From: Betaproteobacteria bacterium
GTDB lineage: Bacteria > Pseudomonadota > Gammaproteobacteria > Burkholderiales > SG8-39
Assembly: GCA_029858545.1 (NCBI GenBank)
Contig: JAOUFA010000067.1
Span: 1-12,364, forward strand
Direction of reading: 5' to 3'
DNA: 12,364 bases
The notes under the pieces were generated by a model, which made no database searches, was not told the origin of the DNA, and saw only the letters and a program-made list of their open reading frames with translations. The translations under genes were made by a program, and so were the position numbers. The stretch's first letter is position 1, and every line of letters starts with the position of its first letter. Below are positions 1 to 5,794 of this stretch, in pieces.

Positions 1-1048
1 GGTTTCTCTCTCAGGGCTGGACCTACTGCCCACCGCGGTGGTGGCGCTCGACGAAGACCTCGTCGTGCGCTTTGCCAATCCCGCCGCGGAGAGCCTGCTC
101 GAGACCGGCGCGCGCAGCCTCATCGACCACCTCTTCCCCGCCCTGTTCGCGGAGCGTGACGAGCTTGCCCGCACGCTGACCGAGGCGCGCGCCGCGCATT
201 GGAGCTACTCGGCGCAGAACGTGAATTTCCTGCGTGCCGGACGAGACCCGCTGCCGCTTTCGTGCACCGTGGCGGGCGTCGATGTCACGGGCCTGCGCCT
301 GGTCGCCGAACTGAGGCCGATCGAGCAGCAACTGCGCCTCGCGCGCGAGGAGCGCATGGTCTCCGAACAGCAGGCGAACCGCGAACTGATTCGCAACCTT
401 GCGCACGAGATCAAGAACCCGCTCGGCGGGTTGCGCGGGTCGGCACAGCTTCTCGAGCGCGAACTCGAGCGTCTCGAATTGCGCGAGTACACCCAGGTAA
501 TCATCAAGGAGGCCGATCGCTTGCAGGCGCTGGTCGACCGGCTGCTGACCCCGCATCGCACGCCGCGCTTCGCGCCGCTCAATATCCATGAGGTGACCGA
601 GCGCGTGCGTAGCCTGGTGCTCGCCGAATTCGCCCGCGACGTAGAGATCCGGCGCGACTATGACCCGAGCGTTCCGGAGCTGACCGGCGACAAGGAACTG
701 CTGATCCAGGTCCTGCTCAATATCGCGCGTAATGCCGCCCAGTCGCTCGTCGGGCCGCCGGGCGGTGGCGGCACGATCATCCTGCGTACCCGCGCGGTGC
801 GCCAGGTGACGATTCTCCGGCAGCGGCACAGGCTGGCACTAGAATTGCAAGTAATCGACGACGGCCCGGGGGTGGCCGAGCATCTCGGCGAACGGATCTT
901 CAGTCCGCTCGTCTCCGGACGCGAAGGCGGCAGCGGACTGGGATTGTCTCTTGCGCAGACCTACGTGCAGTACCACCGGGGTCTGATCGAGTGCGAAAGC
1001 CGCCCCGGCCATACGTGCTTTAGGGTTGTACTGCCGCTGGCAGCTTGA
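1..1048 (+). CDS. ntrB: Nitrogen regulation sensor histidine kinase/phosphatase NtrB (GlnL), 5'-truncated
   Basis: NtrB is the cytoplasmic kinase/phosphatase that, under PII (GlnB) control, phosphorylates NtrC when nitrogen is scarce. The reading frame is already open at base 2, ahead of the GTG at 38, and the residues before that GTG continue the PAS domain, so the true start lies left of the window. A PAS-like segment (about 20-330) is followed by the H-box HEIKNPLGGLRG, with the phospho-accepting His codon at 404-406. The N-box NIARNAAQSL has its Asn codon at 731-733. The DDGPG and GREGGSGLGLS ATP-lid/G boxes follow at about 856-945. No membrane segment is visible, as expected for NtrB. 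The gene ends in TGA at 1046-1048 and ntrC starts 14 bases later, so the two are co-transcribed; glnA is the usual upstream neighbour but is out of view. A cluster of A-ending codons near 836-853 coincides with a sigma-54 promoter-like sequence. Family assignment is strong; only the N-terminus is missing. Confidence 0.95.
   Translation, partial: VSLSGLDLLPTAVVALDEDLVVRFANPAAESLLETGARSLIDHLFPALFAERDELARTLTEARAAHWSYSAQNVNFLRAGRDPLPLSCTVAGVDVTGLRLVAELRPIEQQLRLAREERMVSEQQANRELIRNLAHEIKNPLGGLRGSAQLLERELERLELREYTQVIIKEADRLQALVDRLLTPHRTPRFAPLNIHEVTERVRSLVLAEFARDVEIRRDYDPSVPELTGDKELLIQVLLNIARNAAQSLVGPPGGGGTIILRTRAVRQVTILRQRHRLALELQVIDDGPGVAEHLGERIFSPLVSGREGGSGLGLSLAQTYVQYHRGLIECESRPGHTCFRVVLPLAA
834..849 (+). 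promoter_or_regulatory. Candidate intragenic sigma-54 (RpoN) -24/-12 promoter inside ntrB, facing ntrC
   Basis: The sequence TGGCAC-TAGAA-TTGCA fits the sigma-54 consensus YTGGCACG-N4-TTGCW at every defined position except the G after TGGCAC, which is T here. It also carries the invariant GG and GC dinucleotides at 10-base spacing. Transcription would start near 860, about 200 bases before the ntrC ATG. It lies in coding sequence, but the codons forming it (GCA, CTA, GAA, TTG, CAA, then GTA) are unusually A-rich or rare for this GC-ending gene, which argues for selection on the DNA. A weak NtrC-like dyad (CGTACC-N5-GGTGCG against TGCACC-N5-GGTGCA) is at 785-801. Function is inferred. Confidence 0.45.
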
Positions 1049-1057
1049 GAAGGAAGG
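1049..1057 (+). promoter_or_regulatory. Ribosome binding site of ntrC (decides the start)
   Basis: GAAGGAAGG lies directly behind the ntrB TGA and 5 bases before the ATG at 1063. It supports ATG 1063 over the in-frame TTG at 1045, which would have no Shine-Dalgarno sequence at a suitable distance and would add six residues absent from NtrC relatives. Confidence 0.75.
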
Positions 1058-1062
1058 CTGAC

Positions 1063-2466
1063 ATGAAGCCGGTGTGGATCGTCGATGACGATCGTTCCAT
1101 CCGCTGGGTGTTCGAGAAGGCGCTCGGCCGCGAGGCGATCGTGCATAGCGTCTTTGCCTCGGCACGGGAGGCGCTCGACGCGCTCGCTCATGCCGCGCCG
1201 CAGGTGCTGGTGTCAGACATCCGCATGCCGGGCACCTCGGGGCTCGAGCTTCTGCGGCAGGTCAAGGAACGCTATCCCGCGGTGCCGGTGATCGTGATGA
1301 CCGCCTACTCGGACCTCGAATCGGCGGTCGCGGCATTCCAGGGCGGCGCCTACGAGTATCTCGCCAAGCCGTTCGATGTCGATCAGGCGGTGGAGTTGAT
1401 CCGTCGCGCGCTCGAAGAAAGCCGGCACGTGGCCGAGCCCGCCGAGGCAGCCACGGTCCAGGCCGAGATCCTCGGTCAGGCGCCCGCGATGCAGGAAGCC
1501 TTCCGCGCCATTGGTCGGCTGTCGCAATCGAGCGCGACGGTGCTGATCACGGGAGAATCGGGCAGCGGCAAGGAGCTCGTTGCGCGAGCACTGCACCGGC
1601 ACAGCGCGCGCGCGGCGAAACCCTTCGTGGCGATCAATACCGCGGCGATGCCCAAGGATCTACTCGAGTCGGAGTTGTTCGGTCACGAACGCGGCGCTTT
1701 CACCGGCGCCCAGGCTCAGCGTCGCGGACGCTTCGAGCAGGCCGAGGGCGGTACGCTGTTCCTCGATGAGATCGGCGACATGCCCGCCGAGTTGCAGACG
1801 CGCCTGCTGCGCGTGCTGCAGGACGGCAGCTTCTACCGCGTCGGCGGGCACGAGCAACTGCAGGTCAACGTACGCGTCATAGCGGCAACCCACCAGAATC
1901 TCGAGCAGCGCGTGCGCGAAGGGGTTTTTCGCGAGGACCTGTTCCACCGCCTCAACGTGATCGGTATCCGCATGCCTGCGCTGCGCGAGCGGAGCGAGGA
2001 CATTCCGCTGCTGGCACGGCACTTTCTCCGGCGCAGTGCCATCCAGCTCGGCGTCGATGCGAAGCACTTGTCCGACGACGCGCTGGCGCAGCTCTCGCGT
2101 TGCCCGTTTCCGGGCAATGTGCGGCAACTGGAGAATCTCTGCCACTGGCTCACGGTGATGGCACCGGGACAGACGGTCGAGGCGGGCGATCTGCCTGCCG
2201 AATTCCGCGACCCGCCGCAGGGACCGCCGCAGGGAGACTGGCTGGCAGAGCTCGAGAAGGAGGCCGCGCGGCGTCTGGCGCGCGGCGAGGCCGGCATTAT
2301 GGACGACCTCGGACGGCAGTTCGAGCGCCTGCTGATCGCAAAGGCCCTCGAACACGCCGGGGGACGCCGCATCGAGGCCGCGAATCTGCTCGGCATCGGG
2401 CGCAACACGATCACCCGCAAGATCACCGAACTGGGAATCGACAGCGATAACGGCGCCGAGCACTAG
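1063..2466 (+). CDS. ntrC: Nitrogen regulation response regulator NtrC (GlnG), sigma-54 enhancer-binding activator
   Basis: NtrC is phosphorylated by NtrB, oligomerises at upstream enhancers and uses ATP hydrolysis to open sigma-54 promoters of nitrogen-assimilation genes. The 467-residue product is close to E. coli NtrC (469). The receiver domain (about 1-120) has the acidic pocket D8-D10, phospho-acceptor D52 in SDIRMPG, T80 and K102. The AAA+ domain (about 136-370) shows Walker A GESGSGKE (164-171), the sigma-54 contact loop GAFTGA (211-216), Walker B GGTLFLDE (229-236) and the sensor II region GNVRQLEN with R354. A linker carrying a duplicated PPQG (384-391) leads to a C-terminal Fis-type helix-turn-helix (about 436-456). 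All residues needed for phosphorylation, ATPase activity and sigma-54 contact are present. It lies 14 bases after ntrB and is probably also served by the promoter-like element inside ntrB. Confidence 0.97.
   Translation: MKPVWIVDDDRSIRWVFEKALGREAIVHSVFASAREALDALAHAAPQVLVSDIRMPGTSGLELLRQVKERYPAVPVIVMTAYSDLESAVAAFQGGAYEYLAKPFDVDQAVELIRRALEESRHVAEPAEAATVQAEILGQAPAMQEAFRAIGRLSQSSATVLITGESGSGKELVARALHRHSARAAKPFVAINTAAMPKDLLESELFGHERGAFTGAQAQRRGRFEQAEGGTLFLDEIGDMPAELQTRLLRVLQDGSFYRVGGHEQLQVNVRVIAATHQNLEQRVREGVFREDLFHRLNVIGIRMPALRERSEDIPLLARHFLRRSAIQLGVDAKHLSDDALAQLSRCPFPGNVRQLENLCHWLTVMAPGQTVEAGDLPAEFRDPPQGPPQGDWLAELEKEAARRLARGEAGIMDDLGRQFERLLIAKALEHAGGRRIEAANLLGIGRNTITRKITELGIDSDNGAEH
2212..2235 (+). 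repeat. Perfect 12-bp tandem duplication in ntrC
   Basis: CCGCCGCAGGGA occurs twice back to back (2212-2223 and 2224-2235). It is in frame and encodes PPQG-PPQG at residues 384-391, in the flexible linker between the AAA+ and DNA-binding domains, where an added four residues should be tolerated. It looks like a slippage product. Confidence 0.9.
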
Positions 2467-2489
2467 GCCGCGCGACCCATCGATGCCGT

Positions 2490-2509
2490 CATGGAGGCGG
2501 CTCTCCATG
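2490..2509 (+). terminator. Weak hairpin downstream of ntrC, possible transcript end
   Basis: CATGGAG (2490-2496) and CTCCATG (2503-2509) form a 7-bp perfect stem with a 6-base loop, 23 bases after the ntrC stop. No T-run follows, so it is not a classical intrinsic terminator; it may protect the 3' end or mean nothing. The rest of the 2467-2639 gap holds only the aceB leader signals. Confidence 0.25.
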
Positions 2510-2593
2510 GCGATCTGGTCATAGCTTGCCTGCCGATAAGATTCACTGAGGGGGCCAGGGTTTTCTCGTATCCCTTGGGCCATGCTCCGACGT

Positions 2594-2599
2594 TAGAAT
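2594..2599 (+). promoter_or_regulatory. Possible -10 box for aceB
   Basis: TAGAAT matches TATAAT at 5 of 6 positions in a locally AT-richer stretch. A transcript would start near 2606, leaving a leader of about 34 bases before the aceB ATG. No good -35 box is seen at 16-18 base spacing (TCCCTT lies there), so an activator would be needed or the call is wrong. Confidence 0.22.
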
Positions 2600-2639
2600 T
2601 GTTATCCCACGCCAATTCAATATTCTCAGGAGTCCCGGC

Positions 2640-4250
2640 ATGCCCACTCCCCACCCGTCGACTTCGCTACCGGCCGGCATGACGCTCACCGGCGCGGTGA
2701 CCGCCGAGTTCGCGCGGATACTCACCCCCGAAGCACTCGCTTTTTTCGCCGCACTGCACCGCGCCTTCGGTCCGCGTCGCAAGGAGTTGCTCGCCGCGCG
2801 AGCCCTCCGGCAGAAGGAATTCGACGCCGGCAAGTTGCCCGATTTTCTCGCTGCGACGAAGCAGATCCGCGACTCCGAGTGGCGCATCGCGCCGCAACCG
2901 AAGGACATGCTCGACCGGCGTGTCGAGATCACCGGTCCGACCGATCGCAAGATGGTGATCAACGCCCTCAATTGCGGCGCCTCGACCTTCATGGCCGACT
3001 TCGAGGACGCGAACTGCCCGACCTGGTTCAACATGATCGACGGTCAGCTCAACCTGCGCGACGCGGTGCGCCGCGCGATCACCTTCGAGCAGGCGGGCAA
3101 ACGCTATCAGCTGAACGACAAGATCGCGGTGTTGATCCCGCGTCCGCGCGGCTGGCACCTCGACGAGAAGCACGTGCAGATCGACGGCCAGCCGGTCTCC
3201 GGAAGCATTTTCGACTTCGCGCTGTTCTTCTTTCACAACGCGAAGGAATTGCTCGCACGCGCGAGCGGTCCCTACTTCTATCTGCCGAAAATCGAATCGC
3301 ATCTCGAGGCGCGCCTGTGGAACGACGTCTTCGTGATGGCGCAAAAGGAGCTCGGCGTGCCGCAGGGTTCGATCAAGGCGACGGTGCTGATCGAGACCAT
3401 CCCCGCGGCCTTCGAGATGGATGAGATCCTCTGGGAACTGAAGGAACATTCGGCGGGCCTCAACATCGGCCGCTGGGACTACATCTTTTCGTGCATCAAG
3501 AAGTTTCGCTCGAACAAGGATTTCTGCCTCGCCGACCGCGCCCAGGTGACGATGACCGCGCCGTTCATGCGAACCTATGCGCTGGCGCTGATCAAGACCT
3601 GCCACCGGCGCGGTGCGCCCGCGATGGGGGGCATGGCGGCGCAGATTCCGATCAAGAACGATCCGGCGGCGAACGACGCCGCACTGGAGAAGGTGCGTCA
3701 GGACAAGCTGCGCGAGGTCACCGACGGCTGCGACGGCACCTGGGTCGCACACCCGGGCCTGGTGCCGATCGCCAAGGCGGTGTTCGATCAGCACATGCCG
3801 CGGCCCAACCAGTACGACAGGCAGCGTCCCGACGTGAGCTTCAGCGCGAAGGACTTGCTCAACTTCCAGCCGGCAAAACCGATCACCGAGGCGGGTGTGC
3901 GCAACAACATTTCGGTCGGGATCCAGTACCTCGGCGCCTGGCTCGCGGGCAACGGCTGCGTGCCGGTGTTCAACCTGATGGAAGACGCCGCGACCGCGGA
4001 GATCTCGCGCTCGCAGATCTGGCAGTGGATCCGCTCGCCCAAGGGTGTGCTCGAAGACGGACGCAAGGTCAGCAAGGAGATGATCCGGCAGTTCGTTGCC
4101 GAGGAGTTACCCAAGGTGAAAGTCCATCTGGGGGATGCGGCCTGGACGGCGGGCAAGTACGAGGACGGCGCGAAGCTGTTCGAGCGGCTCGTCACCGACG
4201 ATCACTACGTCGAATTCCTGACTTTGCCGGCGTACGAGACGATCGACTGA
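2640..4250 (+). CDS. aceB: Malate synthase A
   Basis: This is the glyoxylate-bypass enzyme: glyoxylate + acetyl-CoA + water gives malate + CoA, in the cytoplasm. The 536-residue product matches the class A length (E. coli AceB 533) rather than the longer class G (about 720). The catalytic Arg lies in IPRPRGW (R168/R170), the family signature is KEHSAGLNIGRWDYIF (268-283), and the catalytic base is D449 in FNLMEDAATAEISRSQ. AGGAGT at 2628-2633, 6 bases before ATG 2640, supports this start over the in-frame ATG at 2679. It begins 173 bases after ntrC and converges on xth with a 28-base gap, so it is probably a single-gene transcript. Isocitrate lyase, its functional partner, is not in the window. 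Placement between ntrBC and the folD-xth run suggests a separately acquired or relocated gene, though base composition looks like its neighbours. Confidence 0.97.
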   Translation: MPTPHPSTSLPAGMTLTGAVTAEFARILTPEALAFFAALHRAFGPRRKELLAARALRQKEFDAGKLPDFLAATKQIRDSEWRIAPQPKDMLDRRVEITGPTDRKMVINALNCGASTFMADFEDANCPTWFNMIDGQLNLRDAVRRAITFEQAGKRYQLNDKIAVLIPRPRGWHLDEKHVQIDGQPVSGSIFDFALFFFHNAKELLARASGPYFYLPKIESHLEARLWNDVFVMAQKELGVPQGSIKATVLIETIPAAFEMDEILWELKEHSAGLNIGRWDYIFSCIKKFRSNKDFCLADRAQVTMTAPFMRTYALALIKTCHRRGAPAMGGMAAQIPIKNDPAANDAALEKVRQDKLREVTDGCDGTWVAHPGLVPIAKAVFDQHMPRPNQYDRQRPDVSFSAKDLLNFQPAKPITEAGVRNNISVGIQYLGAWLAGNGCVPVFNLMEDAATAEISRSQIWQWIRSPKGVLEDGRKVSKEMIRQFVAEELPKVKVHLGDAAWTAGKYEDGAKLFERLVTDDHYVEFLTLPAYETID

Positions 4251-4252
4251 TG

Positions 4253-4278
4253 CCGCGGCGCGCCTCGCGCGGGCGCGG
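4253..4278. terminator. GC-rich hairpin filling the aceB/xth convergent gap
   Basis: CCGCG (4253-4257) pairs with CGCGG (4274-4278), and GCGCG (4258-4262) pairs with CGCGC (4266-4270) around a 3-base loop, with GGG bulged. The stem occupies almost the whole gap between the two convergent stop codons, so it could slow polymerase from either side. No T-run lies on either strand. Such palindromes are easy to find in this GC-rich sequence. Confidence 0.3.
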
Positions 4279-5046
4279 TCAGGACGAAATGTCGGCGGTG
4301 ATCGGCGTGTGGTCCGACGGGCGCTCGAGTTTACGCGGCGCCTTGTCGATGCCGGCCGCGGTACAGGTTCGCGCGAGCTCATCGCAGAGCAGGATCTGGT
4401 CGATGCGCAGTCCCGCGTTGCGCCGGAATCCCATCATGCGGTAGTCCCACCAGGAGAACGACTTCTCGGGTTGATCAAACAGCCGGAAGCTGTCCTTGAA
4501 TCCAAGCGCCAGCAGCGCGCGCCAGGCCGCGCGCTCGGGTTCGGAGACGTGCACCTGGCCTTCCCAGGCTTTCGGATCGTGGACGTCGCGATCCTCGGGC
4601 GCGACATTGAAATCGCCGAGCAGCGCGAGACGCGGATATCTTTGAAGTTCGTCGCGCAGCCAGCGTTCCAGCGCCGCGTACCATCTGAGCTTGTATGCGA
4701 ACTTCTCCGAGCCGACAGCCTGGCCGTTCGGCGCGTAGAGGCACACGACGCGGGTCGCGCCGATGGTTGCCGCGATGACGCGCCGCTGTTCGTCGTCAAG
4801 ACCGGGAATGCCGGTCGAGGTTTCGGCGATCACTTCGCGCGCGAGGATCGCGACGCCGTTATAGGTCTTCTGCCCGGAATACACGCTCCGGTAGCCCGCG
4901 GCAGCGATCGCCTCGTGCGGAAAGCCGCGATCCTCGGTCTTGATCTCCTGCAGGCACATGACGTCGGGCCGCGCGCCGGCAAGCCAGTCGAGCAATTGCG
5001 GCAGGCGAACCTTCAGCGAATTGACGTTCCAGCTGGCGAACTTCAT
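4279..5046 (-). CDS. xthA: Exodeoxyribonuclease III (AP endonuclease)
   Basis: ExoIII cleaves at abasic sites and removes blocked 3' ends during base-excision repair; it is Mg-dependent. The 255-residue product (E. coli 268) has the full endonuclease/exonuclease/phosphatase fold signatures: N7 in SWNVNSL, metal ligand E34 in LQEIKTED, Y104 in YAPNG, D145 and N147 in LLGDFNVAP, D216 in LRIDQIL, and the D245-H246 pair in PSDHTPI. The ATG at 5046 gives the typical MKFxSWNxN beginning. The frame is open further upstream (to 5280), but that extension is an Arg/Pro-rich overlap with the neighbouring gene and is rejected. No clear Shine-Dalgarno precedes the ATG. It is the last gene of the folD-prlC-DUF4124-xth run, 40 bases after its upstream neighbour, and is probably translated from that transcript. 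Confidence 0.95.
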   Translation of the reverse strand: MKFASWNVNSLKVRLPQLLDWLAGARPDVMCLQEIKTEDRGFPHEAIAAAGYRSVYSGQKTYNGVAILAREVIAETSTGIPGLDDEQRRVIAATIGATRVVCLYAPNGQAVGSEKFAYKLRWYAALERWLRDELQRYPRLALLGDFNVAPEDRDVHDPKAWEGQVHVSEPERAAWRALLALGFKDSFRLFDQPEKSFSWWDYRMMGFRRNAGLRIDQILLCDELARTCTAAGIDKAPRKLERPSDHTPITADISS

Positions 5047-5086
5047 CGTGCGTCGTGCGGCACGGCACGGTGGCGCCGCGCGCGAT

Positions 5087-5794
5087 TCACTCAGGGCCGA
5101 AGCGCGGCGTGTAGGGGCCGCCGGGCGGCGCCCCGTTGGGCGCGCTTCCGGCAGGACTTGCGGAAGAATCGCCACCGAAGCGCGGTGCGTACGGACCGGG
5201 CGGCGACTGCGGTGTCGTCTCGGTTGGATCCGGGGCGGCACTCGCCGGTCCTCCCGCGGACGCAAAACCCTCGGGCGCACCGGGAGCCGCTTGCTTGCGC
5301 GCGGGCAGCGTTCCCGCGGGCGGATAGCCGGCGATGTCCAGCGCGTTGTCGAAGATCTCCTGGGTGTATCCCTTTTGCACGTAGCTGCCGACGCGCAACG
5401 CCGGAACCTCGCGCGAACCCGTCACCCGTTCCAGCTCGGCGTTGGTGGCCGCGTTCCAGACCTGCACTTCGTTGAACGGCACGCCGCGCCGGTTGAGCGC
5501 CGCGCGCGCGAGCGCACAAGGATTCTTGCAGCTTGGCGCGGTGTACAAGGTCACCGGCGCCTGCTGCATGGCGCGCTTCAAAGCGAAAGACTCGATGCCG
5601 CTGTCGACCGCGCCGCCGCCGTAACGCTTCCTGTCGTAGCGCCGGACAGTGGGCGGCGGGGGCGTGTCGCTGACGTGAGTCCTGCCCTGATCGTCGATCC
5701 AGCGGTAGATCTGCTGCGCGTGCGCCGCGCTGTACATGTCGTACACGAAGGCGCAGGTGGCAGCAACCAGGGCGAGCGCTGCGGCGCGATTCAT
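5087..5794 (-). CDS. Exported DUF4124 and glutaredoxin-like domain protein
   Basis: The 235-residue protein starts with a probable signal peptide (1-26: short basic start, Ala/Leu/Val core, cut after AHA). A DUF4124 segment follows (about 27-50, IYRWIDDQGRTHVSDTPPP). A thioredoxin-fold, glutaredoxin-like domain spans about 79-157: VTLYTAPSCKNPC, then the RRGVPF strand, a cis-Pro-like VPAL (P131) and a GYTQEIFDNAL helix. The cysteines C89 and C93 are spaced CX3C, not CX2C as in classical glutaredoxins. The tail (about 158-235) is Pro/Ala/Gly-rich with two GPYxPRFG copies. Periplasmic thiol/disulfide or metal handling is possible but is inference; no substrate is known to me. Its ATG (5794-5792) overlaps the prlC stop as ATGA and lacks a Shine-Dalgarno, so translation is probably coupled to prlC. 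DUF4124-glutaredoxin proteins occur widely in betaproteobacteria. Confidence 0.85.
   Translation of the reverse strand: MNRAAALALVAATCAFVYDMYSAAHAQQIYRWIDDQGRTHVSDTPPPPTVRRYDRKRYGGGAVDSGIESFALKRAMQQAPVTLYTAPSCKNPCALARAALNRRGVPFNEVQVWNAATNAELERVTGSREVPALRVGSYVQKGYTQEIFDNALDIAGYPPAGTLPARKQAAPGAPEGFASAGGPASAAPDPTETTPQSPPGPYAPRFGGDSSASPAGSAPNGAPPGGPYTPRFGPE
5096..5197 (-). repeat. Two GPYxPRFG repeats in the tail of the DUF4124 protein
   Basis: The tail encodes GPYAPRFG (residues 200-207, bases 5174-5197) and GPYTPRFG (226-233, bases 5096-5119). They are separated by an 18-residue Ser/Ala/Gly/Pro spacer, and the last copy lies two residues before the stop. They differ only at one residue. This may be a short anchoring or interaction motif, or simply low-complexity expansion. 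Confidence 0.75.

Noticed and set aside
1045..1062. TTG at 1045 as an upstream start for NtrC
   Set aside because: It would overlap the ntrB stop, lacks a ribosome site, and adds residues not typical of NtrC, whereas ATG 1063 has GAAGGAAGG in front.
2012..2027. Second sigma-54-like sequence, TGGCACG followed by TTTCT, inside ntrC
   Set aside because: The -12 GC is missing at the required 10-base spacing, and the codons there are ordinary for the gene.
5047..5280. N-terminal extension of ExoIII
   Set aside because: The added residues are Arg/Pro-rich, overlap the same-strand upstream gene, and the conserved family start MKFxSWN begins at 5046.
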